DNA of 64,000 nt from the NCBI GenBank assembly GCA_010093515.1, contig MU001680.1, positions 786,459 to 850,458 of the forward strand, read 5' to 3'. This DNA comes from Lineolata rhizophorae. Taxonomy: Eukaryota; Ascomycota; Dothideomycetes; Lineolatales; Lineolataceae. The translations under genes and the position numbers were made by a program. Positions 23,839 to 35,489 of this stretch are shown here, in pieces. Below the pieces are notes generated by a model. It was not told the origin of the DNA. It saw only the letters and a program-made list of their open reading frames with translations, and did no database searches. How positions within the stretch are numbered: position 1 is the stretch's first letter; each line of letters begins with the position of its first letter.

Positions 23839-26800
23839 ATGCCGTCCCTTCGCGGGTCACGGCGGCAGTCAAGGGCAGCGAGTCCGCCGGCGGCGACGGC
23901 CAAGGAGACCCCGCGGACGCGTGGGCAGCTGCTGCTGGACGAGTGGATAGAGCCACCACTGAAGCCGCCGGCACCCAGTTTCGAGGAGCAAGGGCTGGAG
24001 CGGCACGGCGTACTGGAGCACATGGAGCCGCTCGGAATGCTGCCCAGCGACAAGCTCAAGATGCGGCTGCGCAGCGAGCCCAGCCGCCGGGCCGGCGACC
24101 GGGTGGACCGTGGAGGCGGTCGTGGCGGAGATGGTGGTGGAGATGGTGGTGACGGTGACCGCAAAGGCCGGGATGGCGTTGCCGGACGCGGCAGCAACGG
24201 CCTCGCGCCTTCCCCAGCGCTTCACGACGGGCCGCGCCTTCCTCCTTCTCCAGGCACCCGCACGCCCTCGCTTGACCGCCTTCGGTCTGCGTCCGTCCAA
24301 AACACAGAGCGCCCCGCCTCTTCTCCACTCGACTCCTCTGAGCTTCTTCCACCACCTTCGCTCCCACCTGCCAGCTTCGTCTACGACGATTCTGACGACG
24401 GTTCTGACGACGACTACGTCCCTGGTGGTAACAAACTTCTCTTCTCTCCGCAAGCAGCCATGCCGGCAGCTCGCAACGGAGCTTCATCGTCGCGACGCAA
24501 AGCGTCTGCCTCTTCCAAGGCTGCGTCTTCGTCGGTCGCTGCGCCCAACCCCAACACTGCTTCCAACCCAAACACTACTTCCAAACCTGACATGGCTCTC
24601 ATCCGCCTTGTGGCCGAGGCCGCTATCAACAAGGGCCTAGAGCGGAGCAAGCACTCCGACGCCAAAGCCGAGGCCAACGCGCGCTCTCTGCAGTATCTCT
24701 TAGATCAGGCGCAATCGGACAAGTCCGTTGCCGAAGTCCTTCATGTCATTCTCATCGACAAGGACAATGCGCCTACCGAGACGCGCGACAGGTTCGAAAA
24801 GCTTGTCGCCAAGGCGAAGTACCGCTCCAAGGATGACGACTTGCCCTCGCCGAAGCGTGTTAAGCTTTCGCCGGAGTCTACGGCTCAGACTCCGCCCAGG
24901 AAGGCGACGGCTCCGGCCTCTGCTCCCGGCAGCAAGCGCGCTCCTCAGAAGAAGGCCAGCGCCACTACCCCCAACACCACTACTCGCTCGACCCGCCGCA
25001 CTCGACGCTCCGCGACTTCACCTACCCCCACTCCCGTCCTCAACGGCGCTGCCGCTCCTCCGGTTCCGAGTCTTCACCCGACCGCAAGTCATCCGGTCTC
25101 TCCCGTTGGTTCTTCCTCCTCCGATCTCTCTTCTGTGAACGAGGAGCTCGTGGCTGGCACGCCTCCTCCTGCCGCTGTTACGAACGGCGATGCCTCTGTC
25201 GCGAACGGCGATGCGGCCGATGCGGCCGATGCGGAGCCTGAGAAGCCGGCCAAGTCCGCTAAGCCTGCGGCGAGGTCCGGCAAATCTGGCAAGTCGGCAA
25301 AGTCTACGAAGTCGGCAAAGTCTGCGAGGTCCACGCCTGCCCCGACCAAACCCACTAGGGGTGGACGCTCGACCAGAGCCGCGACTGCCGGCAAGAAGGC
25401 CCTCACTCCTGCTGAGGCCTCTGAAAAGAACCCGCGTCCCCCAGCGACAAAGCCGGGGCCGCCCACGGAGGACGAGCTCGCTATCATGGCTCGCAAGGAC
25501 GAGTTCCGTGACAAGTTCAAGGACGTGAAGGTCCCGCAGAGCAGCATCCGTCCCATCAAGGACGGTTCCCTGGCCGTTTCTGCCAAGGGAAATCAGACGC
25601 GCTCCGCCAACGGCGTCAAGCGCTCTCGCTCCGACGACACAGACGTGGAGCCCGCGACCCCAGCTGCTATGAGGCCATCCAAGAAACAGAAGATGGCGAA
25701 GACGAAGATCTCGTAAGTGTTCAATCATTTCCACTCTATTTGCACTTTCCATCTCCATTCGCCGTTCTTCTCCGTCGACTACCTAGCTTTTGTTTTTTTC
25801 GGCTCTTCACACCTTCACCCATTTCGATGCGAGACAACGCTCGCCCCCTCACTCGCCACGTTCTCGGCCCTGTCACGTGTCGTGCTGCTGTACCCGTTCC
25901 CTCTGGCTTGCCACGTAATTTGCGGCAGTGTCGAACTATTTAACACAGCCTTTTCCCTCCATTTGCGAGACCACTTTCGCTGACTAGCAATGTCTTACCG
26001 CTTAGGCCCGTTAAGAAGAAGACCAATGCGCCGGGAATGGCCCAGGAAGCGCGGGACACGGAGAGCCCGGCTGCTAATGGAGAGTCGGGAAGTACGGTAA
26101 GTCGCATCCTCGTTTAGCGCAAGTTTCTACGCCCAAAAGCTGCCTTGCCTTTAAAATCCTCCCCACCCTCCTTCGCGTACACCGTCATCCGTGCTCCTTC
26201 GACGCGTGACATGATCGCTCTTCTTTCCCACCCATTTTGTTGTGCGTCACTAACAGGCTCCCAGAGTGACGACAACGAACATAGCCAGTACTGCGACGCG
26301 TGCGGCGGCGCTGGTTATCTCATCTGCTGTGATGGATGCCCTCGCGCGTACCATTTCCAGTGCTGCGATCCTCCGAAGGATCCTAGCGACCCGGGCGCGG
26401 TTGGATCGACCTTCTTCTGCTCCACCTGCCAGAGCAAGAAGGACGGTCCGAGCAAGGTGAGCATCGGCCTCTTCAGAGGGCTCTTTGCTGCCCTCGAGGA
26501 CAAGAATCCGACCACCTTCGCTCTTCCCGAAGACATCCGCAACCGCTTCGAGGGTGTCCGTACTGGCCCCGAGGGCGAGTATGAAGAGCCGCTGTTCCAG
26601 CGTCCGACGTATGTATTCCAGTCCAAAATTGTCTGCTCTACGAATAGTCTTAACTAACTCTACGTGCAGTCGCAACCGCACCGGTTGGGAGGAGGTTCCC
26701 GACAACGTCAAACTGAAGGACGGCAAAGGCAGTTCCATCCTGTGTGTTCAGTGTGGCAAGTCCTCCTTGGACAGTCGCCCAATAATCCAGTGCGACAAGT

Positions 26801-27573
26801 GCAACCTCTCGTGGCATCTTGACTGCCTCGACCCGCCTTTGGCCAATCCTCCGGCCATCGGCTTCAACGGGAAGCGCCACAGCTGGATCTGCCCTCGTCA
26901 TGTCGAAAACGACATCCGCAACCTCGGAAAGGTCGAGGGCAGCGGCAAGCGCGTCCATCGGGTCCGCGCCGTCAAGAACCCCAAAGTCGTCGACACCGAT
27001 CTCCGTCGTGGCTTCAAGAACAACGGCATCGTGGAGATCGCAAACGAGACGAGCGACGACGAGGAGTTCTACGAGGAGGAGATGGACGACGGAGTTATTT
27101 ACCGCCTACCGGAATCGGGCATCAAGCTCGATTTCATTTCAAAAGTGAAAGAGTAAGTGCGCTACTTTTGATTTGAGGATCGGATCATCCTCTGTTATAT
27201 TCAGATTTGCTAACATGTGGCATGTTACTATAGAAACCGCGCTCGTGAGGAGGCTGAGAAGGCGGCCAAGCTGCCTGCGGGCTTTACCGACCGCAACACG
27301 GCCGACCAGCGCGCGGCGCTCAGCCTCGCTGAGATGGCCGCCTCGAATGGCGCATTTGACCAGGGCGGCAACCGCATGTCGGCCCTCGTTTACAAGTTGA
27401 TCGTAAGTCTTGCGCAGTTTGGACTTCAGCTAGGCAAATACTAATGGATTTTAATTCAGAACGAGGCACCCGAATCCGCCCTCAAGGACGGCAGTTGCTC
27501 TGAGGCGGAGCAGCTCAAGCTACTCCAAGGCATTATCGCTCGCCGCCTCGAACAGGTCTCCAAGGAGGCCTGA
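23839..27573 (+). CDS. two-PHD-finger chromatin protein, Rco1-like (Rpd3S histone deacetylase complex)
   Basis: The model is join(23839..25712, 26006..26096, 26265..26608, 26670..27152, 27234..27402, 27460..27573), 1024 aa with five introns (293, 168, 61, 81, 57 nt). The first 620 residues are disordered, with a conserved-looking LLLDEWIEPPLKPPAPSFEE motif near the start, a Gly/Asp repeat and a Lys/Ser repeat. PHD1 starts at Cys665 (YCDACGGAGYLICCDGCPRA). PHD2 starts at Cys795 (LCVQCGKSS, then IIQCDKCNLSWHLDC). Paired PHD fingers with this spacing are typical of Rco1, which recruits Rpd3S to transcribed chromatin. Cti6-like or other PHD proteins are alternatives. Intron 2 has AGs at 26256 and 26264; only the second keeps the PHD1 frame. 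Confidence 0.83.
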
Positions 27574-27590
27574 ACGGTTCATTTGCTCTT

Positions 27591-27611
27591 GGCCCCGGTT
27601 TTTCCGGGGCC
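27591..27611. terminator. GC-rich hairpin in the Rco1-like 3' region
   Basis: A perfect 8-bp inverted repeat GGCCCCGG-TTTTT-CCGGGGCC begins 18 nt after the stop codon. It would form a strong stem-loop in the mRNA 3' UTR. Protein-coding genes in fungi do not use hairpin terminators, so a role in mRNA stability or 3' processing is only a guess. Confidence 0.35.
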
Positions 27612-28571
27612 CTGGCTGTTCTTCCGCCCTCACATGTCCACTTTCCGGTGAAGAACAGCCCTGCCAAGCTCTAATACATGCCCCAAACTGGGGTAAAAAA
27701 AGGAAAGATGAATCATTTGTAGAATAGGGCGGGCCTTCCAGAGTTTGCGTTTTTTTTTTTCTCTAAAGTTTTTCATTCTCAAAGAGAGCATGTTTCTGAG
27801 GCGTTTCACGATAGCCCATGGAAGGCATAAGCGGCCTTTAAGCCATGTTTTACTACTTGCGTGCCTTCTCTTCCTTTTCTGGCTTCTTCCCACTCTCGGT
27901 TACTCCATCCAGCATACCCTTAAACTAGCATATTTTCCAGAGAGGAGTCAGCTGCCAACCGTGGCGGCATTGGGTGGCGAAGTTAGTTAAAGTTTTGCAT
28001 TATGCTGCTTTACTCTATACGGAGAGCCATGGGCTGTTTGCTATGTTTTTTTTCTTTCCTTTTTTTGCCTGCTTGTTGCGTATCAGCATCACCACTGGTG
28101 ATGAAAACATGGGTTTCACTAGTCCCTAGGGAACAGCTGACCTGCTAGGTAGCTCGTATATAGCTACCTAATTCTTTGATGAAATGTCATGAGCTTTACT
28201 TGATGCTAGTGCACAAGTGACGTGTCCTTACGCCCGATGTGGGCTCACACTGATGGAACGGGCTAAGGCCACCAATCATGTTAGACCTGCGAGACGTATC
28301 GGAATGATAGGCTTTGAATGAAGCATTTCGTGTAATACCACCAGCCTCGAAAAGTGCAGATAACCCTGTCGGCCCATTCAGAGGGTTCGCAAGCCTAGCA
28401 AAACAAATCTATCCCATGTAGAGCACCGCATTCTATCCTGACACCTGCCTATAAATATTTATGCCCGGAGATCTACTAAACGCCAGCCAGTCTAAAGGCT
28501 TGCAGGCCCTTGTGCGCTCAGAAGCAACCACTAAGAAACTTTTGTCGATAGGTCAAGCTACGTCAAAGCTC
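27612..28571. other. convergent intergenic region with two inverted repeats
   Basis: About 960 bp between the 3' ends of the Rco1-like and AsnRS genes. There are two clean inverted repeats: CATCACC-ACT-GGTGATG at 28087-28103 and TAGGTAGCT-7 nt-AGCTACCTA at 28146-28170. The region is rich in T-runs. No coding region or RNA gene is supported. Confidence 0.45.
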
Positions 28572-30402
28572 TCAAGGAGTGCAACGGCCCATGTACCGAG
28601 GATATAGGCAACAGTCCCTAACGGTGTGCTGCTTGCACAGCCAAGCCAGGAAACGCTCGAGACCAAGGCCGTACCCACCATGCGGAGAGCTACCGTACCT
28701 ATGTTTCCGGACGTGTAAGAATCATGGTTCGGATAGCTAGAAGAAAGAAGGCAACGGAAGAGGAGCAGACTAGGGTATATATAGTAAAAGAATTGACTTA
28801 CTTCCTCTGGTCGGTGTACCAGTAGTACGGCCCCGAGTCGATACCCGTCCGCTCAAAAGCAGCCATAAGCTCATCGTAGTCGAAGATCCTCATAGAGCCG
28901 CCCACGATCTCGCCGACGCCGGGCATCAAGCAGTCGACGCTCTCGGTGACGCGCTTGTCATCCTGGTCCTTCTGCATGTAGAAGGCCTTGATCTCGACGG
29001 GGAAGTGGGTGAGGAAGATGGGCCGGTTGATGGCGTCGGTCATGCGACGCTCAGCGGCCTCGGCGATGTCGTCGCCGAACTTGTGCTCCTCGCCGTCCTC
29101 GTTGGGAATACCGTGCTCGCGCAGCCAGTCGATGGCGTCGGCGTACTTCATGCGAAGGAAAGGCCGCTCGGGCGGAGTGAAGTCCTTGTTGAGCTCCTTG
29201 ACGTAGCCGCCGACGACGGGGTCGGCCATGACGAGCTCGAGCACGCGGCACACGACCGCCTCGAGGTGGTTGAGCAGGTCGTCGAAGGTGATGAAGTCGA
29301 GCTCGGCCTCGATATGCGTGTACTCGGACAGGTGGCGGCGTGTCAGGGACTTCTCGGCACGGAACGACTTCTCGACGCAGTAGACGTCGCCCATAGACGG
29401 GAGGCATGTCTCCAGGTACAACTGCGACGACTGGGTGAGGAAGGCGTTTTGGCCGTAGTAGTCGAACTTGAAGAGCGTGGCGCCGCCTTCGACCTGCGTC
29501 TGCACCAGCGCCGGCGGGCTGACCTTCCGCAGCCGCTCCTCCTTGTAGGCTGTGTGGAAGGCGAACTCAACGGCGTCGCGCACGAACATGACCTTAGAGG
29601 CGACCTCGCCGCGGAGCGTCAGGTGGCGCAGGTCGAGCAAGGTCTGGGTGTCGCCGCCGGCGGAGACTCGGTTGGTAATGGCGTCTTTCCCACCCGCCGC
29701 CTTGCCCGCCGCGAGCACGCGGAAGAAGTCGGCCTGCAGCTCGCGGCCGTCGGGCGCGTGCGCCCCGGCGGGTACCTCGCACAACTCGCCGAAGATCTCG
29801 ACGCTCGTCTCGCGCGTCATGGTCAGCGCGTCGTACGACTTGGATAGCGGCGGGCCCAGCACGCACTGGAGGAAGCCGTAGCCGTCGCGCAGCGTCAGGA
29901 ACAGGATGTCCTTCTGCTTGCGCTCACGGTGGACGCGGCCGAGCACGCGCACGCGCGCGCCGCGCTCTCCATCGCCGCTCGCCGGGCGTAGCTTGACGTC
30001 CTTCTGGTAGAGGCGAATGCGCTGCGCAGACGGCAAGCCGGGGTCCTCCTCGATGACGACCTTGCGGGCCTCTTCGAGCACGGCGCGGCGCTCTGCTTCC
30101 TCCTTCTCGCGCAGCGCCAGCTGCTCCTTCTCCTTGGCCGCCTTCTTGCGCTGCGCCGCAAACAGGTTGTGCGCCTTCTTCAGCGCCGACTTGGCTGCGG
30201 GCTTCCACTCGAGGCGCGCCGCGTCGTCGCTGCCCTCGGGCACGGCACCCGTCGCCGACTTGCGCGTCAGATACGTGGCTTTTTCGGGCTCGGCCTGCTG
30301 CAGGTATGCGAATTGGAGCGACTTGAAAGGCGAGTCGGAGGTGCCCGCGCGGGAGGACTCGTCAATGCCGACGTCCTCGTCGATGTAAATTGAGTCGGCC
30401 AT
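28572..30402 (-). CDS. DED81: cytosolic asparaginyl-tRNA synthetase
   Basis: The model is complement(join(28572..28698, 28802..30402)), 575 aa with one 103-nt intron. It charges tRNA-Asn in the cytosol. An N-terminal extension of about 120 residues is Lys/Ala/Glu-rich and predicted helical, typical of eukaryotic AsnRS. The OB-fold anticodon-binding domain follows (VRVLGRVHRERKQKDILFLT). The class II catalytic core has motif 2 in FRAEKSLTRRHLSEYTHIEA and motif 3 in exon 2, HGGYGLGLERFLAWLC, followed by the family C terminus ending GRCTP. Without the small second exon the enzyme would lack motif 3. The absence of a presequence supports a cytosolic form. The gene is divergent from the DOPA dioxygenase-like gene. 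Confidence 0.95.
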
Positions 30403-30772
30403 GGCTAGTTTTTGGGAGGAAGGGAGGTTTAGCCGAACAAGAGACGGAGATTGAAGCCGTAGCGGTTTTTCCCGTATGTTGTACTCAGCATGCGCCGCGG
30501 AAATTGTTGTTGGAGGAGCGAGGTGTATATACTCGGTGACTCTGAACTGTATGCTGGTGAGTCAAAAGTGCGTGGGGTGCGTGGAACGGACCACGTTACA
30601 GAGGGGCTCAGGGGCCAAGGGCGGGGCCTCGGGCCGGGCCTGCACAGCAGACAGAGCTTCGCATGCGGCGCGTTATCCATCGTATGCCGTTACCCACCGC
30701 CCATCCCCTCGCCCCTACAGAGGATATTATAGTACAGTAATAACTGCAACAAGGATAGCTTCTCATTCCACC
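30403..30772. promoter_or_regulatory. divergent upstream region, AsnRS / DOPA dioxygenase-like
   Basis: A 370-bp interval between opposite start codons, so it must hold both promoters. The open frames inside have no recognisable domain. No strong motif was picked out. Confidence 0.4.
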
Positions 30773-31595
30773 ATGGCCGATCCCAGTCTTTACGCCTACC
30801 CTTCACCCCTGGAAGGCTGGCAAGGTCTACCCCCTCTGCCCGAGTGAGTGCACAGCATTATCCCTCTCAGTTCCATCGTTCGCCTTTTCACTCTCTTTTT
30901 TTTGTTTCTGTTTTTGCAAAGAGCATAGGTTTCTACGTCTTTCTCAGCGGTCGCCTGCTTTGGCCAAGGGACTGCACTCAATACAGACTTGGCACTCTCG
31001 ACTAGTCCGAACGACTTCGCATCAAATTGACCGGCTTCTAGTGAAAATGCCGAGGATGGGAAGTCTTACATCAATCCGCCGGCCAGTAGAAGTCCCGCTT
31101 ACGACTCTTTCGTCACTCCAATCACAAACGGCGTGCGCGGCGGCTTCGACATCCACGTTTATTTTCTCCATACGGATCCAGAGGACGTCAAGTTCGCCCA
31201 CGAGCTTTGGGAGAGGATTCGCAGGGAATGTATGCCCACTCTCGCGTCGCTACGAACGGTATGCGGAAGAGCAGGAGAGAAAGGGCTAACACACGTCTCC
31301 GTGCTTGTCTCCGGCCTTAGTCCCCGAACTGCGAATCTATCAAATCTGGGACAATCCCGTTGGGCCTCATATGGTGGGCATGTTCGAGGTCAACCTTTTT
31401 AACCCCGAGCAATTTGGTGCCTTCATTCCATGGCTGGTTATCAACCGTGGGCCGCTTTCCGCGCTCATCCACCCCAACACGGGAGATGATGAACGAGACC
31501 ATACTCAGCGTGCAACGTGGATGGGCCAGCCGATCCCGCTAAATCTGAGGCCGTTCAAGAAAATGAAGGAAGCAAAGAAGCAGGCAGAAGAGTAG
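30773..31595 (+). CDS. DOPA 4,5-dioxygenase family protein
   Basis: The model is join(30773..30843, 31042..31229, 31321..31595), 177 aa with introns of 198 and 91 nt. The phases agree and the joins give LPDENAEDGKSYINPPASRS and WERIRREFPELRIYQIWDNP. The small DOPA dioxygenase fold is recognised by FDIHVYFLHTDPEDVKFAHE, GPHMVGMFEVNLF, and LIHPNTGDDERDHTQRATWM, which carry the conserved histidines of the metal site. Characterised relatives (fly agaric, plants) cleave the L-DOPA ring to make betalain-type pigments. Most ascomycete copies are uncharacterised, so the substrate is unproven. There is no signal peptide. The 198-nt first intron is long for this window and could hide a short alternative exon. 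Confidence 0.88.
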
Positions 31596-32031
31596 TCAGC
31601 ATCCCAAGAAGCAGGCGCACGGCCGCAACCGTGGTGTACTCATCAATTCAAGAGAATCGCAGATGTCTGCCATCTAATGCGCCCCAAAATATAGTATTCT
31701 ACAATTCATTTTTCTGTAGACATCGCTAGCTATGCCTGCAAATCTGTTAGAGCAAATATAATACTAGTTAGCTTGAAGCGTTGACTTACGTCGCTGAGAT
31801 GTTAACCCTCCCGACGTCACGTAGCTCCACCACGTAGCCAGGGACGTTACTTCCGTAATCACCGGTCTCCAAAAGCTACACAATAATGACAGCTAAGAGC
31901 ACCTCTGCTAGCCTGGCAACACAATCTTTAAACTCATCCTTGACCGCCCGTCGTCTTCGCAATGCTATACAACCAGGGTATCTCGAAAAGGCCAACTTCG
32001 TCCCGCAATATGAAACCTAACAAATCCACAT
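31596..32031. other. convergent intergenic region, DOPA dioxygenase-like / SRP14
   Basis: 436 bp between two 3' ends. Moderately AT-rich, no recognisable feature. Confidence 0.4.
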
Positions 32032-32574
32032 CTATGCCTTCTTCTCCGCATCCGTGCCGGCACCTCCCGCCTTCTTCTTCTTCGCCTTGTCCTTTTTCCG
32101 CTTGCTGCGGTCCCGTTTCTTAAGCGCCTGCATTCCAGACTTGCACACCTCAGCGTAGCGAGTATAAAAAGCGTCAAGGTCACCCGGCTGAACGACGGTA
32201 GAGAGCTTGACCTTGTCGGGGCGTCTCTCCTTGGACTTGCCGTTGCTGGCACGGATTATGATTGGAACAGGGTGCGGCGGGTGTAGGTCCCAGAGCGGAT
32301 CGTCGGCGGCTTTGGCAGAGGAAGTTGTCGCGGAGGATTCGCCTTGAGTGACTGAACCACACATGAGCGAGTGCTAGCGGTGATGAGTGTAGAAGTTGAC
32401 CTACGGCGCTTCTGGGTCAACAAGACGGAGCCGTGGCCCTTCTTCTGTCGCGATTCGAACAGCCCGACCAGCTGGGTGAAGAACTGGACGGCGTTGAAGG
32501 TGAGCGCTGGTTGCTATGCGTTAGGGCTTTGACTATGTACCCACCTCGTCGTTGCTTAAATGGTTTCCAGGCAT
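32032..32574 (-). CDS. SRP14: signal recognition particle 14 kDa subunit
   Basis: The model is complement(join(32032..32351, 32405..32483, 32545..32574)), 142 aa with introns of 53 and 61 nt. The first two exons are short. Splicing gives MPGNHLSNDEFFTQLVGLFE, then KKGHGSVLLTQKR joined to LTQGESSATTSSAK, and then PVPIIIRASNGKSKERRPDK. These are the beta-strand landmarks of SRP14, which pairs with SRP9/SRP21 on the Alu domain of SRP RNA and slows elongation during ER targeting. The C-terminal tail is Lys/Arg-rich, as expected for RNA binding. The gene is divergent from SGD1 with only 200 bp between start codons. Confidence 0.93.
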
Positions 32575-32774
32575 GGTGGGCTGGCGAGAATGTCGAGCTT
32601 CGCCGTCGCCTTTTGTTTCGACGGCACGATGTGTGCGCGTTGCGATGCGGGGGGTTTCTTTCGGGCTTTAATGGAGTGTGATTGGCCGACGATCAGATAA
32701 ACGATCACCGCAAAAGCCACCACCGAAAAAGTTCGGCGACGTCTTCTTTCTCTTCTTTGACTCCAACAATTGCT
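32575..32774. promoter_or_regulatory. short bidirectional promoter, SRP14 / SGD1
   Basis: A 200-bp gap between divergent start codons. It contains an inverted CCAAT box (ATTGG at 32681-32685) that could serve either gene. Confidence 0.45.
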
Positions 32775-35489
32775 ATGCGCCAGCGAACGTCGAGGGGTCC
32801 AAAGCTCCCGAGGGAGCTTTTGGACAAAATCGAAGGTACTTTATATTATATTTATTAGCATTTGTATTTGCCGGAAATTGTGCTAAATGCATGCAGGTAC
32901 ATCAGGAGGGCGATCCGTTGGCCGCCCTGCTTCGAACCGAAAACAGCGAAGGAAAGCTGAGCGCGAGCAAAAGAAAGCTCACCGGAGACGTACCCCTGGA
33001 GACACGGGAATCGGAGTTTCGCAAGATGACGACGAGCTCGGCCTCAGCGAGGAGCAATCATCAGAGTCCACCAGCCCTCCACAACGATTACGACCTTTCT
33101 CGACAAACCTCCAACCCACCAAATCCATCTTGAAGCGCGCGCCTGAAGCTGAGCCGGCGGAGCAGAGTCACGATGACGACCATTCTGTCCCTGCAAAGGC
33201 AATATCGAGAACCTTAAAAAATAAACTCCAGGACGACGACAATGAAATTGCTGCTCTAGAGAAAAGGCTCGGAATAAAGTCCAAGAAGAAACTACCCAAG
33301 TCCTTTGAAGATGACGGGCTGGACGACATTCTTGGTGATACCGGTGGCTATGGCTCTGATGACTCTGTGGGCACAAAGCGAAAACGGCCCGGAGATGGGG
33401 ATTGGTTTAATGCCAAAAGGCGAAAAGCACAAATGGCGAATGGCACAGTGGAGAACGCTGCTGGAATGGATGATAACGAGAACGATTTTGGCGGTCTCTC
33501 GAGCTCCGGAAGCGTGGATGAAGATAGTATCTTAGGAGAAACTGAAGATGAGGAAAACAGTGAAGATAAAGACGAAACTATGGTTGATAGTATCGAGGAG
33601 GAACTTGGGAACTTTTCCGCAGAAATAGGTGACGATGGAAATGAGGGCGATTGCGACGCCTTCGACTCGGAGGAGATATCAACTGCAGAACCGAAGAATC
33701 AGCGCGAAAACCCTTACGTACCTCCTGTTCCCAAGGATGCAGCACACACTGCAAAGTACGTGCCACCATCTCTACGGGCACCATCGTCTTCGGAACAGGA
33801 ATCGTTATTCCGCCTACGAAAGCAGATTCAAGGTCTTCTCAATCGAATCTCCGAGGCCAATATGGTTTCCATTGTTCGGGACATTGAGCAGTTGTACCAA
33901 AACAATCCACGTCAACATGTCTCGTCATGCTTAATCGACCTTCTTATGATTCTAGTATGCGACCGAACAAGCCTGAACGACACTTTCCTCTTGCTTCATG
34001 CGGGATTCGCAGTCGCGATATACAAAGTAGTCGGCATGGATTTCGGCGCGATTTTAGTCGAACGTGTGGTTGCAGACTTCGACAAGTTCTACGGCATGCA
34101 TAATTCTTACGGATCCGGTAAAGAAACATCAAACATTATTACATTTGCCGCGGAATTATACAATTTTCAGATGATTGGGAGCAAACTCATGTTTGGCTAC
34201 ATCCGACATTTCCTAGAAGAGCTCTCGGAAGTCAACACTGAACTACTCCTTAGAGTAATTCGTAATGCTGGATCTCAGTTGCGCCAGGATGATCCGACAG
34301 CTTTGAAGGATATCGTGTCTTTTCAACAGCAAGCAATTGCGAAGATCGGCCATTCCAACCTGTCTGTGCGGACAAAATTCATGATTGAAACGCTGAATGA
34401 TTTGAAGAACAATCGAATGAAAACCGGGCAGTCAACCTCGGCATTACACCAGGAGCACGCCACTCGCATGAAGAAAATGTTGGGGTCGTTAAATTCTCGC
34501 ACAAGGGCAACCGAGCCCTTGCAGGTTAGTTTGGACGATGTGCGGGATGCCGAAAAGAGAGGTAAATGGTGGCTTGTCGGTGCAAGTTGGAGGAATGAAA
34601 CCAACGACAAAAGCTTCCAGGTTAACGAGAAGGAAAAGCCCACCAAAAAAATGGGCATGGAACCCGACGAGTTTGGCAGCGGCACGACAGACATTATGCA
34701 GCTCGCTCGAGAGCAACGCATGAATACCGATATCCGTAGGGCCATTTTCGTCGCTATTTTGTCTGGCACAGACTATAACGATGCTTACCAACGACTGTCG
34801 AAACTCAAATTGAAGAAGGCCCAAGAACAGGAAATACCAAGGGTCCTAACACATTGTGTTAGCGAAGAGCTCACTTACAATCCGTATTATGCTCTAATTG
34901 CAAGGAAGCTCTGTGCAGAACGCAGATTCAAGTACGCGTTTCAGTTTACTCTGTGGGACTTGTTCAAAAGAATAGGGGAGAAGGGTTCTGACGAAGACAA
35001 TGAGGCATTGGAAGACAAACTCGGCGAAAGTCTTGGCACGAGGAAGGTTGTGAACTTGGCAAAGTTCTTTGGCAGCATCATATCTGCTAGTGTACTTTCA
35101 ATTGCCGTCCTCAAAGTGAGCTAAATTTTCCAAGGATATATTTCTGTGCATGAAGCTGACCAATATTCCAGCCACTCAAACTCCCCTATCTGGGCTCCAA
35201 GGGGAAGACTTTTGTTGAGATTCTTATGATAACTACAATCCTAGAATCTCAAAAGCAGTACGCCAACAAGCAGGATGAAAAGGCCCTATTAGCCGCTTTC
35301 TCCCAGGGGGACCTTCCAGCTTCTGCTAGCGAAGGATTACAGCTCTTCCTTAGAAAAGTCGTTGCCAAATCGGACCTCGTAGGCAATAAAGCCGATAGGC
35401 AGACCGTCAAGTGGGGTAGCAAGTTGGTTGCCAACAAACTTGAAGAGCGTGTATTTAATGGTGGCCAGGAAATTGGGAGTGATCGTTGA
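32775..35489 (+). CDS. SGD1: Sgd1/NOM1 family nucleolar MIF4G-MA3 protein
   Basis: The model is join(32775..32835, 32897..35115, 35172..35489), 865 aa with introns of 61 and 56 nt. Exon 1 encodes MRQRTSRGPKLPRELLDKIE. A long Lys/Arg then Asp/Glu-rich N-terminal region with nuclear-localisation-like clusters is followed by a MIF4G domain at about 320-520 (FRLRKQIQGLLNRISEANMV onward). An MA3 domain lies at about 630-740 (DIRRAIFVAILSGTDYNDAY). The final exon completes the C-terminal helical region (PLKLPYLGSKGKTFVEILMI). In yeast Sgd1 is nucleolar, acts in 18S rRNA production with the helicase Fal1, and was first found as a suppressor of osmotic glycerol defects. Confidence 0.93.

Noticed and set aside
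23869-24571. Minus-strand frames antisense to the Rco1-like first exon
   Set aside because: Shadow of a Gly/Asp and Ser/Pro low-complexity coding region; the plus frame is continuous with the PHD fingers.
26255-26256. First AG as the acceptor before PHD1
   Set aside because: It is only two to three bases from the branch adenine and gives the wrong phase; the next AG at 26263-26264 restores the PHD frame.
29005-29847. 280-codon open frame on the plus strand
   Set aside because: It lies wholly antisense to the AsnRS catalytic domain; its Val/Leu/Glu-rich composition is the mirror of that gene's GC-rich codons.
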